From Siphonodentalium dalli (taxonomy: Eukaryota > Mollusca > Scaphopoda > Gadilida > Siphonodentaliidae): 64,000 nt of DNA. This document shows positions 1 through 10,441 of this stretch, one piece after another (positions within the stretch are counted from its first letter, which is position 1; every line of letters starts with the position of its first letter). The position numbers and the translations under genes are program-made. The stretch is from NCBI GenBank assembly GCA_032622095.1, contig CP136069.1, positions 41,640,194 through 41,704,193 on the forward strand, written 5' to 3'. Under the pieces are notes generated by a model. The model was not told the DNA's origin. It saw nothing but the letters and a program-made list of their open reading frames with translations, and did not search any database.

Positions 1-287
1 TGTCAAATTGAACCGGACATCTTTAAACCATATAACCAAGAATAACACAACAAATATATAACGAATTTGGTCTTAGTTTCATTGTCAATAATCCCGATGT
101 CGAAGCTATTATGTTGAAACCATTGTTGATTGTTTGTAAACATATACTGTAACAGCGCACAGTTATTACGTTTCCGCAACGAATTATCAACTATAACTTT
201 TAAAAACCGACATTGTTCATATATGATAAGATATACGGGGTGCTGCATATTTCCCCATTAATTTATTGATATCAGCTATGGCTGCGC
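1..287. other. Intergenic, no gene seen
   Basis: AT-rich sequence with no convincing coding region. The only longer open frame (3-248, minus) has no recognisable motif and is treated as chance. Confidence 0.5.
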
Positions 288-565
288 TTAACCCTTCCAT
301 GGCCGGAGCTTCCTGATATTTGGCGAAAACCCTGTGCCAATGCATTCTCTTATATATGCGAGTCTCCCATATGAGTCACGTATATATATAAGAGAATACA
401 TTGGCATAATAATATTTACCTTGACCTTATAAGCCAGTGCATTCTCTTATTTATGCGAGGCTCCCTATGTGAGACTAGCTCGCATATATAAGAGAATGTA
501 CTCATTGTACTGGCACATGATCTTTAATGCTGCACAAGCGCAACCCCCCGTCATGAAAGGGTTAA
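288..565. mobile_element. TTAA-bounded foldback element, subfamily A2
   Basis: Bounded by TTAA at 288-291 and 562-565, with termini CCCTTCCATG and CATGAAAGGG. Inside are two palindromic modules built on the core CCAATGCATTCTCTTATATA and its complement. TTAA target duplication with CCC/GGG ends is the hallmark of piggyBac-type elements, so this is probably a non-autonomous piggyBac-like MITE. It has no coding capacity. Other A2 copies lie at 48799, 51740, 55055, 55522, 57988 and 63450. Confidence 0.75.
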
Positions 566-1852
566 GTCGCTCTACATTATTTTCTTCGTATTAAAAACAA
601 AATAAAACATTACTTATAACACTTTGCATATATTTTCTGGCTAATACCGTCATGAGTAAAGTTTTTACTTTGAAAAGCAAATCTGTATTCAGGAAATTTA
701 TACTAAAGAGGTGTCATTATCACGTGCTTATGTTTATTGTTCGATCTGCGGAATTTCAATAACTTTGTATTCACATATAGCGAGTGCCTTTAATTGTGAG
801 TCGATCTCCCCTGAGTCATGTAAACGAAAATATTCATCAATAAATAAATAAAACATAATTCGGAGTGATGAACTCCATGGCTTCGTGGCCGAGTAGAATA
901 TAAATATAAAATATTGATGACTCCTTCAATAATTTACCTGTATTGTGTTAGGTCAAGTCAAACTTCCGAAGTTCTTAGTCCAAATGTCTTCGCCGGTGGA
1001 TGCTTGGAGTCAGTTCAGAAATAGATTTATACAATCTCAAGTGCTCTCAATAGTACCGCGCGTGTAGACAATGAAAACGATCGAACCTAACCGGGGGTAC
1101 TTATTGGCTAAATCTTACGTGACTTATAAACAACCATATATGTCTGCGTAACAAGAGATCCGGCTTGAAGATGCTTGTCGATAGGTCGAAACTTATCTCG
1201 AAACAATTTCCCGACATTCTGTTCTTAGAAGTTTAGCGATTAGCGATCTTGATTGGTTATTCGAATGATATATGAATAGTTCTAGACCTAGGCCCAGTTG
1301 CAATAAAAGCAATCCTATATTGAAATAACCACACACACATAATTTAAATGGTGTTCACCTCCTCAATATTTCAGAACCTAGCTTGAGTCATATAAGTGGT
1401 ATTTTGTTTTTTATAATTTATTACGCTTATACGTTAATGTTTATTCCTCACCATATCAAAATTCCCACGAAATTACACTGTAATTCAAGTTGATTATCTG
1501 TTGCTAAAACACGCATTCTGGTTTTAGCGTGAGTTGCTAACATTTAAAATTTGCGATTCACCAGCCTCGCCTGCTGACGGATGAACAAATTTTAATGGAG
1601 CACGTTGTGATTGACGACGCTCGTCAAATACGTCAGTGCGCAAACATGAGTTGCGTAATTCAACCATTTTTTTAAATACTATAAATCGATCAACAATCTT
1701 GAGGTTGTTCCCCGTAGCACGTTTGCCGGGAGACTTGGTCATCAGTAAAGGGATATTTCACTTCATAGAATGTACTGCCGACAAAAACTGCTTTTCTTGT
1801 ATAGTGTATTTTGCCTTTTTGGTGGATTAAATGGAGATAAACGCATCCTGTG
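566..1852. other. Intergenic, nothing recognised
   Basis: No gene recognised. A 72-codon minus-strand frame at 1524-1742 is somewhat GC-richer than its surroundings and could be an eroded coding fragment, but it shows no known motif. Confidence 0.4.
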
Positions 1853-1950
1853 TCGTTGGATATTCGGGGATTCGAGCATCAACATATTTTTCATGAACTG
1901 GCCGGCAAGCTGTTTTCATGCTCGAATCCGCGAATATTTTATTCAACGAA
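1853..1950. repeat. Inverted repeat (small foldback)
   Basis: Arms of about 30 bp at 1853-1882 and 1917-1950 share GGATTCGAGCAT and its complement, plus GTTGGATATTC against GAATATTTTATTCAAC. The separating loop is about 35 bp. It is probably a small MITE; no target duplication was resolved. Confidence 0.5.
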
Positions 1951-2308
1951 ACTTACCTATATGTGTATTTCCTATAAATGTTATAGATAAGGCATTCAGT
2001 GCATGCACTCGAAGAATGATTATAATGCTATTTAATTCCGTCGATTAAATAATAGATACCGATATGTATGTATGAGTGCGCCAATACTAACGTATATCAA
2101 CTAAAGGCATAATTGTTTGCGTCTCATTTGTTAAATATGCACAATCCGAATTAACGCTCCCAAATTACTAATTCTTTGGCTGGGGGGGGGGGGGGGGATA
2201 TGTGCTTCGAGTCGAGGAGCACACTCACCAAAGCTCAGAGTGATCAGATATATATTTTTGAAATTTGTTATTTCACGAGATGTGTACTTGTTTGTGGCCT
2301 GGAAAAAA

Positions 2309-2475
2309 GTCATTATTAAGGAACAGATAATAACTACGAAATATATTCCACGCGTTATTTTTTTCAACTTCATAAAGTTCCCTGTCAAAACTTCAAAAAG
2401 TTCCAAGGTTTTGTACTGGTGGAATATGATCTCTATATACGGTCGTTAGCCAGAATAGAGATTCATGGGATAATC
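2309..2475 (+). mobile_element. Fragment of hAT-like family E
   Basis: Closely matches 46735-46880: both read from TTAAGGAACAGATAATAA through CAAAACTTCAAAAAGTTCC to GAGATTCATGG. Only the right part of the family E element is present here, embedded in the composite J element. Confidence 0.6.
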
Positions 2476-2591
2476 TGCAATAATGGTTGAACAAACTTCG
2501 TATGAATTTTCAGCTCCATGCGCAGACCGCTAACGTCTTCCATAATTTTAAAGTAGTCAATCCGACCACAGGGTCCCCATATCAACAAGAT

Positions 2592-2626
<35 letters not shown>
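2592..2626. repeat. (CAA)n microsatellite
   Basis: About 11 uninterrupted CAA/ACA units. Confidence 0.9.
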
Positions 2627-2627
<1 letters not shown>

Positions 2628-3047
2628 TTTCTTCAAAATACGCTTTAGTTATCAGAATCTATTAATTGCAACAAAATAATGCTAACCAATGTCAACAATG
2701 GTATATCAAATTTCCCAAAACGTGTTATTTATCAACATTTTGTTCAACGAAATATCGCCGTAATATCACTTGAGTATTTACGAAATTTGGCCGTATTACC
2801 ACTTGTTTTTAGAGTTATCCACCTTCATCCGCAATTTTGACTGAGACCGTCCGTTTCACGGCGTGTTTATGGCCCATAAATAATTGAACATCTTGAGAAA
2901 TAACAAACTTCAAAATCGATATCTGATCACTCTGAGCTTTGATGGGTGGGTTCATCGACCTCGACTCGATTCAAATATTTAACCCCCCCCCCCCGAAGCC
3001 AAAGAAATAGTATTTTAGGAGCCTTAATTCGGATAATGCATCTTTAA

Positions 3048-3898
3048 GAAAGGAGCTGAAAAAATATACCTTACCGATAAAATCTCACTCTTGGCACTTC
3101 AATCTTCACAGAACAGTGTCACCATGCACTAATGATGCCTATAGTCCATAATAGCACGTAGGACAACGAATTTTGGCAAAAGCGTCTGAGATTATATGCA
3201 TCATTCCAAAGCTAATTTCATTATTGATCATGCATGCCCAAGTGTGTTAGGGGATTGCTCAGTGTTGGGCGTATGTCAAATGCAATCCAGTGTATGTCAA
3301 AAAACCATATATAGCATGTCTGGCCAAATAGTTTTAAATCTAAGGTCCTTGGAATAATACTACATGCTAACCATAAACAAAGAGAAAACTTAAACATTTC
3401 TTACGCAAACTTTCTAAGTGGTTCGGGGCGTAGATTGATACAATGGGGGTCGATATCGCAATCACTAATTGATATGTTTAAACAGTTTCGACAGGTTGTC
3501 TTCTGAGCTTGAATGCAACAATCTGAGTTCAATGGGGATAATTACAAGTTTGTTACTAGTACTGAAATACCCCGATAGTAATGGCATTTTATGTGTACTG
3601 AAGTGAGAACAGACCAACCCACGGCATACACTATACGTGTGCCTTTTTATAGGTATAGCGAGAATCATAGGGATACATTGTGAGATTTCCTTTCTTCAAA
3701 TAAACGCCATTTAATTGAAGCGGCGTGTATTTACCAATGGGATATTTAAAATTGGTTTATAATACAACTTCAATTAGCAAATGAAATATGTGAATTGTTA
3801 AACAAAAATATCAGTAAATAAGGATTAGGAAGATTCCAGCACACTTATTTGAAAAAAGTGAAACCAATTTATAAGACATGTCTGTGTTGCGGTAATAT
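3048..3898. other. Intergenic, nothing recognised
   Basis: No gene or clear repeat seen. The 3465-3668 minus frame has no recognisable motif. Confidence 0.4.
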
Positions 3899-4121
3899 AT
3901 GGAATCCTATTAGGGCCACTTCCTAATGGCGCTTTCGGCGCGCGCCGAAAGCGACAAAACGTGCGACATTAGTAACGCGCCGAAAGCGCCGAAAGCGACA
4001 AAATACGCGCCGTTACGGCGCACTTTTTGTCGCTTTCGGCGCGTTACTAATGGCGCACTTTTTGTCGCTTTCGGCGCGCGCCGAAAGCGCCATTAGCAAG
4101 TGGCCCTAATAGGATTCCATA
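3899..4121. mobile_element. CpG-rich palindromic element
   Basis: Outer arms GGAATCCTATTAGGGCCACT (from 3901) and its complement (ending about 4118) enclose repeated GCGCTTTCGGCGCG / GTCGCTTTCGGCGCGTTA blocks in both orientations. The flanks share GTAATATAT (3892-3900 and 4122-4130), a possible 6-9 bp target duplication. GC and CpG content are far above the surrounding AT-rich DNA. No coding frame. Transposon class is unknown. Confidence 0.65.
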
Positions 4122-5182
4122 GTAATATATATTGGTATATTTTCCCCATGCACGTGACATGTAATTGCGAACGAATCGAAAAAATCATTTGGTTCTGGAT
4201 TAGGTTCCATGCACGCACTACGCACCAAGAACCAAATGGTTCTTTGGTCACTGAGAACCAAATTCATTGATTCAGTTGTAGGGGGGGGGGGGGGGGATTG
4301 TAAAAACCAATTTGGTTCCTACTATTTTTTACAGTGTGAGCTCGTGATAATGAGTCTTTTGCAAGTGTACCGGTGCATGGAGGGAGTATTAAAAGATAAA
4401 CTACATAAATGATTCTATAATATTCCAATATAACCCTTAAAAAGGTAGGGCAGGTCTCGGCTCCCCTACCTAAAAAAAATGTTTTTTACCCCACCCCGCC
4501 CGACAAGAATTGATCAGTCTCCAAACCCCTGTTTTGATTTTATTCTTTGTATATCATCATATTGAAAAATAAGTTTGTCCACAATTGACCATTCTCAGTT
4601 CATTAATGACCAGAAATGCATATGTTTAGGTAGGGCAGGAGTGGGTTGATGCATGTAGATCGAGGAAACTTGGTCTCCTTGCTTTTATTCACCCTGTATG
4701 TGACCATCGCCATCTGCGTATACAGTTGCGCCGATCCAGGGATGGAATTTTTGTTTTATGGGCGGCTCCATGCTTCCGACTAGAAGTTCCGTAGTTAGGA
4801 GTTGTATACTGATTAACGCAGAATATAGTGACATTGGACGAGGGCTGTCTAAAAATTTGGTGTAAATTTTTGTTTTGGTGGTGGCGGGTCCCTCAAATAT
4901 CCAGATGCCAAAAACATTTTTTACGATTATTTTTTACGACCGCCTCCTCCCCTGAATGTTTCTGTCATGAACGGAATAACTTATCTGATTGCATGTATAT
5001 ATAAACTAATTGAATAAAATCATGTCATTTTAACACACTTTATTCCTTCGACCAGACTAATTACTGTCGAGAGCTGCATTAATTGGCTATCAATTTTGGC
5101 TCAGTAATTATTTCGCACTGTCTGCCCTGAAATACAGCAATAATCAATATCATGTTTCAAAGCTAAATACGTACCGGGTATA
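4122..5182. other. Intergenic with one dispersed repeat
   Basis: No gene seen. A 16-base poly-G tract is at 4281-4296. Positions 4355-4480 match, in reverse complement, an insertion at 32721-32845, and end in GGCTCCCCTACC followed by an A-rich tail, so this is a copy of a dispersed, possibly retroposed, repeat. Confidence 0.5.
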
Positions 5183-5367
5183 TCTCTTCTATATATTTTG
5201 AGAACTCATTGTATTCGAGAGATAGCCCACACCCTCCGGATCTCAATGATATATTCGTGAATGAGTATTGATATACCCCACTAAACTTTGACAAACACCA
5301 GTAATGGTGTGTAGATCATTTACATATCTCTCCTATATATTTTGATACAATCTATCTAATTTACATA
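5183..5367. repeat. Partial Helitron-like 5-prime ends
   Basis: Two copies of a TATCTCTYCTATATATTTTG block (5181 and 5325) precede the first full unit of the Helitron-like chain. They look like truncated or stuttered 5-prime termini. Confidence 0.45.
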
Positions 5368-5992
5368 TCTCTCTTATATATTTATGTTTGTGTGTGTGTT
5401 GTACTTCATACAAATCTACGATTCTCGACCGATCGGGACGAAACTTGGTACGTGTGTGTAGTTTGACCAGGCGGTGGTCGTTGTCGTATTGGCGAGCCCG
5501 TGCGACGCCCGTGCAGCGCATGCGCAGACGAGATCTCGGAAACGGGTGGAGCTATCGACTTGAAATTTGCTATGTGAATGTATCTTGCGCCGGGTACAAA
5601 TTTTATCGGGTCGCCGAGCCCGTGCGACGCCCGTGCAGCGCATGCACAGACGAGATCTCGGAAACGGGTGGAGCTATCTACTTGAAATTTGCTATGTGAA
5701 TGTATCTTGCACCGGGTACAAATTTTATCGGGTCGCCGAGCCCGCGCGACGCACGTGCAGCGCATGCGCAGACGAGATCTCGGAAACGGGTGGAGCTATC
5801 GACTTGAAATTTGGCATGTGAATGTATCTTGCGCCGGGTACAAATTTTCATGCGCAGACCAGATCTCGGAAACTGGTGGAGCTACCGGGTACAATTTTTT
5901 TCTTATTGAAACGCGTGGAGCTAAAAATATAAAAAATATATATATAAATGTCATGTTTCGGACAAGCCGCCGGTGGCGGGCTAACCTGCTAG
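5368..5992 (+). mobile_element. Helitron-like element, unit 1
   Basis: Starts with TC followed by an ATATATTT block and a GT-rich stretch. It ends in a GC hairpin (GCCGCC-GGT-GGCGGGC) followed by AACCTG and CTAG at 5989-5992. A TC start and a CTRR end behind a short hairpin are the established Helitron termini. The interior holds three 122-bp repeats. No Rep/helicase is encoded, so it is non-autonomous. Confidence 0.65.
5460..5870 (+). repeat. 122-bp tandem repeat, 3 copies
   Basis: GCATGCGCAGACGAGATCTC-type blocks recur at 5519, 5641 and 5763 (exact 122-bp spacing), with a shortened fourth at 5849. Each copy contains GACTTGAAATTTGSTATGTG. Chance open frames run through it on both strands; it is not a gene. 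Confidence 0.9.
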
Positions 5993-6662
5993 TCTCATAT
6001 ATATTTTGAAGACCTCTGTCTGTATGTATGTTTGTTTGTTTGTTTGTTTGTTTGTCTGTCTGTCTGTCTGTCTGTCATTAATACAAATCTACGATTCTCG
6101 ACCGATCGGGACGAAACTTAGTACGTGTGTGTAGTTTGACCAGGCGGTGAACGTTGTCGTATTGGCGAGCCCGTACGGCGCCCGCTTCGCGCATGCGCAG
6201 ACGAGATCTCGGAAACGGGTGGAGCTATCGACTTGAAATTTGCTATGTGAATGTATCTTGCCCCGGATACGAATTTTATCGGGTCGCCGAGCCCGTGCGA
6301 CGCCAGCTTCGCGCATGCGCAGACGAGATCTCGGAAACGGGTGGAGCTATCGACTTGAAATTTGCTATGTGAATGTATCTTGCCCCGGATACGAATGTTA
6401 TCGGGTCGCCGAGCCCGTGCGACGCCAGCTTCGCGCATGCGCAGACGAGATCTCGGAAACGGGTGGAGCTATCGACTTGACATTTGGTATGTGAATCTAT
6501 CTTGCCCCGGATACGAATTTTATCGGGTCGCCGAGCCCGTGCGACACCAGCTTCGCGCATGCGCAGACTAGATCTCGGAAACGGGTGGAGCTATCGACTT
6601 GAAATTTGGTTTTTGAATAGCCCGGACAACGTCGCCCGGAGAACGTCGGGCTCATCGGCTAG
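5993..6662 (+). mobile_element. Helitron-like element, unit 2
   Basis: Begins TCTCATATATATTTTGAAG directly after the CTAG of unit 1. It contains (GTTT)n and (CTGT)n microsatellites and four 122-bp repeats, and ends GCCCGGAGAACGTCGGGC (hairpin) then CTAG at 6659-6662. Non-autonomous; its junctions abut both neighbours. Confidence 0.7.
6120..6620 (+). repeat. 122-bp tandem repeat, 4 copies
   Basis: GCATGCGCAGAC blocks at 6192, 6314, 6436 and 6558 are spaced exactly 122 bp. This is the same repeat as in unit 1, with CAGCTTCGCGCATG replacing GTGCAGCGCATG. Confidence 0.9.
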
Positions 6663-7399
6663 TCTATTATATATTTTGAAAGATCTGTGTGAGGGTGTGT
6701 GTGTGTGTGTGTGTATCTGTCTGTGGTGTGTGTGTAATCGATGGACTCAAAAACAGCTGAGCCAATTTCGATGAAACTTGGTATGTGGGGGTATTTTCGG
6801 GTCAGGAGTAACATAGGCCTATTAATTTGTCCGTGCGAGGTCAACTTTTCACGTGCCGAGGTCAAATCTGTTTTACGCAGTTTTGCGCTAATATATTTCA
6901 GTTCGGTGCTCACAAATCGATTCGATATAGCGCGAATAATAAATTGCCAGTCATATAATTTGCACGGTTAGAATCTGTGGCGCTTCATCTTTCCAATGAT
7001 GTATCACACGCCTGTGTACGTTTAACGTTTCTACCTTATTTATCGGGAAGAACGCAGGACCATGCTTCGCTCATCGAAAAACATTGCGTAAATATATTAC
7101 GCCATCAACATATCGTGACGTGATCGCGTTAACTCTTAACCTGCCGATGTCGCGTTAACTCATCACCGGCCGAGGTATCCGCAAATGACATTGGGCTATA
7201 TATCTCGGAAACGGGTGGAGCTATCGACTTGAAATTTGGTATGTGAATGTATCTTGGACCGGATACGAATTTTATCGGGTCGCCGAGCCCGTGCGACGCC
7301 AGCTTCCCGCATGCGCAGACCAGATCTCGAAAACGGGTGGAGCTATCGACTTGAAATTTGGTTTTTGAATAGCCCGGACGAAGTCGGGTCACCTTCTAG
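6663..7399 (+). mobile_element. Helitron-like element, unit 3
   Basis: Begins TCTATTATATATTTTGAAAG, then GT repeats and a block with GATGAAACTTGGTATGTGG. It ends with about 1.5 copies of the 122-bp repeat and CCCGGACGAAGTCGGG, ACCTT, CTAG (7396-7399). Its 5-prime half is the same subfamily as unit 5, while its 3-prime half resembles units 1 and 2. Confidence 0.7.
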
Positions 7400-7425
7400 T
7401 CTATACTATATATTTTGAGACTTCG

Positions 7426-7465
<40 letters not shown>

Positions 7466-8524
7466 ATAGAATCCAAAACGCGTGTACAGATTGAGATCAA
7501 ATTTCGTATGTAAGTGTAAAATCCCACCGACACCGCCGTAGTCGTGTTTTCGGGAAGCTCTGATCACCCTTTATCCACTCCCAAATCACAGCAAAGGCAC
7601 GGCGGGGGTTAATCAAGTGATTATTTAATGAGCGTTTGTTTTTGACGCATCTCTATAAAGAGCGTCTGTTTGCCATTCAACGTTATTTGCATCTGCAGAG
7701 AGATATACGGAACATACATTAAATTTAAAAAACATTTGTTTCTGACCAACCCTGCGAGTTTTTACTGTTTTTACAGTATATAGTTATATACCGAAATCAT
7801 CCCAGATAATCACGAATATAGCATCAGATTTCTCCCCAGATATACCGTTATAAAGCTACTGGAATCTGCCAATCTACGGGAAATTCCAGGGAATGCCGAT
7901 TGAGCTCAAACTTGCTACCCACGGGAAGTGTCATATATATGAGTGTGTCCTTTATAGACTCGAACCGATTGAGCTCAAACTTGCTAAATAAGAAAATAGC
8001 CCCCCCAAGCCGTAAATATCAACAACAACGATATTACTAAATACACGTTTTCGGCAATGTGAGAGTTTTCGGGGAGCCGTGATGCCAACAACAACGACCC
8101 GAAGCCCTGAATGCCAACAACAGATTCAATGCAATGTTATCTATTATGCAGAGATATTTCACGACATACTCGAAATATTATGCAGACAGATTTCCCGACG
8201 GGAAGCGTTTGTTTTAAATTCAATGCAATGTTATCGTAGAGAGATTTCACGAAACAAAGAATGCGTTGTCTGTCGTTCCTAGGAAGGGGGATTTCTACGG
8301 GTAAATTTTTCCGCCAGAAACAAAAAATTTAATTAAAACAATTTAAAATTTAATTAAAACAATTTAAAATTAAAAAAAATTAACAATAAAAAATTAGCAA
8401 TAAAAAAACAATTCAGAAACAAAATATATTAAATTTAAAAAACATTAAATTCATATTCAAAAATGTCATGTTTCTGAAACAAAGCCATGGGACGAATGCC
8501 GCCAGTGGCGGGCTAACCTGCTAG
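7400..8524 (+). mobile_element. Helitron-like element, unit 4
   Basis: Begins TCTATACTATATATTTTGAG at the CTAG of unit 3, followed by a (GT)n tract (7433-7460). It contains one GATCAAATTTCGTATG motif and an AT-rich block (8300-8460). It ends GCCGCCAGTGGCGGGC, AACCTG, CTAG (8521-8524). No gene recognised inside. Confidence 0.65.
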
Positions 8525-9534
8525 TCTATTATATATTTTGGAAGATCTGTTTGTTTGTTTGTGTGTGTGTGTGTAATCGATGAACTCGAAAACGGCTGAC
8601 CCGATTTCGATGAAACTTGGTATGTGGGGGTATTTTCGGGTCAGGAGTAACATAGGCCTATTGATTTTCAGATCCGAGGTCAACTTTTCACGTGCCGAGG
8701 TCAAATCTGTTTTTACGCTGTGTTACGGGACTTTCATTTGAGTTCGGTGCTTACAAATCGATGCGAAACAGCGCGTATAATTAAATGCCAGTCATAATAA
8801 TGACACTGTGAGAATCTTTCGTGTTTCCTCTTTCCAACGATATATAATGCGTATGTATCCGTTTTAGTTATCTGCCTCAATTATCAAGAAGAAATTGTAC
8901 TATCTTCCATCAGGATAAAATCAATGCGTAACTTCTATGACGTCGTTAGAGTTCATAACGTTAGATCACGTTAACGCTTAACCGGCCGATGCATTTGACT
9001 GTTTCAGACGTCTTGGCGATATCTCGGGCACCGATGGTAATTTATCTTTACGTTGAAACTTGATAATTAATGAGCGTGTGTATATGAGGCGCGTTTATAT
9101 ACTTGAGTCTTGGCGATATCTCGGGCACCGATGGTAATTTATCTTTACGTTGAAACTTGATAATTAATGAGCGTGTGTGTATGAGGCGCGTTTATATACT
9201 TGAGTGGAAATCAAATCGGGTTAAACTGGCGGATTTTTACGGACGAAATTTGATGCATAGGGTATCTCGGTATCCGCTGGGCCGATTTACCGGTATCCGC
9301 TGGGCCGATTTCCACCATTTTTGGGGTGTTGGTGTTTGACCCCACCTGACCTTCAAAATGGTCAATTCAAGGTCAAATCGGGTAAAACCGGATGGATTTC
9401 GACGGGTACTTTTGTCGGGTACTTTTGTTCGGGCACTGTGTTTTGGACGGGTCAAATCGTGACCCCCACTTGACCTTGGCCTTCAAAATAGACAATTCAA
9501 GGTCAAACCCGGACGAAGTCGTGTCACCTTCTAG
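8525..9534 (+). mobile_element. Helitron-like element, unit 5 (last of chain)
   Basis: Begins TCTATTATATATTTTGGAAG, then GT repeats and GATGAAACTTGGTATGTGG. It contains a 97-bp tandem duplication (9011-9204) and ends CCCGGACGAAGTCGTGTCAC then CTTCTAG, with T as the next base, as expected for a Helitron inserted 5-prime of T. Confidence 0.65.
9011..9204 (+). repeat. 97-bp tandem duplication
   Basis: Two nearly identical copies start TCTTGGCGATATCTCGGGCA at 9011 and 9108. The copies are almost unchanged, so the duplication is recent. Confidence 0.9.
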
Positions 9535-9710
9535 TACTATATATGTTCTCAATTTAAACTTTGAATATTTTTAGTAGTTTATATAAATGGAAAGAACATT
9601 CAATAATTCAAAGTTATTCACAAGCAGTACGTAAATTCTTGACCAAAGAAAATTCAACTTGAGAAGTTGAGATAACCATCTTTCTCTCTTCGGATATGAA
9701 AGGTACATAT

Positions 9711-10171
9711 GTGACCCGCCATATAAAATCCAGTCGTAAGTCGGGATTTTTTTTACCCTGTGCCAATGCATTCTCTTATATATGCGAGTCGACCATAGGT
9801 CGCCTCGCATATATAAGAGAATGCATTGGCCTAACAATTTTTTATCATTTTATTTAAATAAATGTTTCTTACAATTTTTAGGAGATAAAATAAAAAAAAC
9901 ATCCATTACCCTGCAGGGAGCCCCACACATATATAGAAGCATATAGAAGAGTGTCGTCTGCTCATGTTTGTCTGTGGCTCTGTATGGGTGAAATTATAAA
10001 ATTGTTATAGAATACAAGAAAAAATTATTAAAATTTAAAACAATTGTTAGGCCAATGCATTCTCTTATATATGCGAGGCGACGCATGGTCGACTCGCATA
10101 TATAAGAGAATGCATTGGCACAGGGTAAAAAAAATCCCGACTTACGACTGGATTTGATATGGCGGGTCACA
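9711..10171. mobile_element. Foldback element, subfamily A3
   Basis: Outer inverted repeats GTGACCCGCCATATAAAATC (from 9711) and its near-complement (ending about 10171) continue through CAGTCGTAAGTCGGG into CCCTGTGCCAATGCATTC. The palindromic core is the same as in A1 and A2, but the outer ends are unrelated to theirs and there is no TTAA. The centre (9860-10000) is unrelated filler. Confidence 0.7.
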
Positions 10172-10267
10172 TATTTATAAGCCAATTCGCCAACTCCATA
10201 TCCGCATGTTGTGACGAATTTGCCCACCGTCCCAACATGTTTCGGTGAACACGCCCTGCCACTAACT

Positions 10268-10441
10268 CGTGGTTTTAGTGCTACAGTCTACAGGTCAAAG
10301 TTCTGGTGTCGCATTCCATATATGGAAGTCATGAATTATGGAGTAGCATTCCATATATGGAAGTCATGAATTATTCATGACTTCCATACATGTATATGGA
10401 AATGGTACTCCAGAACTTTTACCGGTAGCACTAAAACCACG
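10268..10441. mobile_element. Small MITE
   Basis: Inverted ends CGTGGTTTTAGTGCTAC (10268) and GTAGCACTAAAACCACG (to 10441). The interior has two direct copies of GCATTCCATATATGGAAGTC plus an inverted one. Class unknown; no clear target duplication. Confidence 0.65.

Larger units (their letters stand above)
2131..3047. mobile_element. TTAA-bounded foldback element J, composite copy
   Basis: Terminal repeats of about 30 bp begin TTAAATATGCACAATCCG on the left and, as complement, TTAAAGATGCATTATCCG on the right, with TTAA at both ends. Subterminal sequence carries a poly-G tract on the left (2182-2197) and a poly-C tract on the right (2983-2994), followed by matching GAGTCGAGG and CAAAGCTCAGAGTGATC blocks. 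The interior is enlarged by a fragment of the hAT-like E family (2309-2475) and a CAA microsatellite. Related copies are at 22155-22642 and 26271-26861. Confidence 0.65.

Noticed and set aside
5388-6774. Many overlapping open frames of 60-119 codons on both strands
   Set aside because: They are translations of the 122-bp repeat, whose lack of stops repeats with it. No start context, splice signals or family resemblance.
5368-9534. CRISPR-like array interpretation of the 122-bp repeats
   Set aside because: Repeats are long and contiguous, without unique spacers, and the DNA is clearly from an animal genome.
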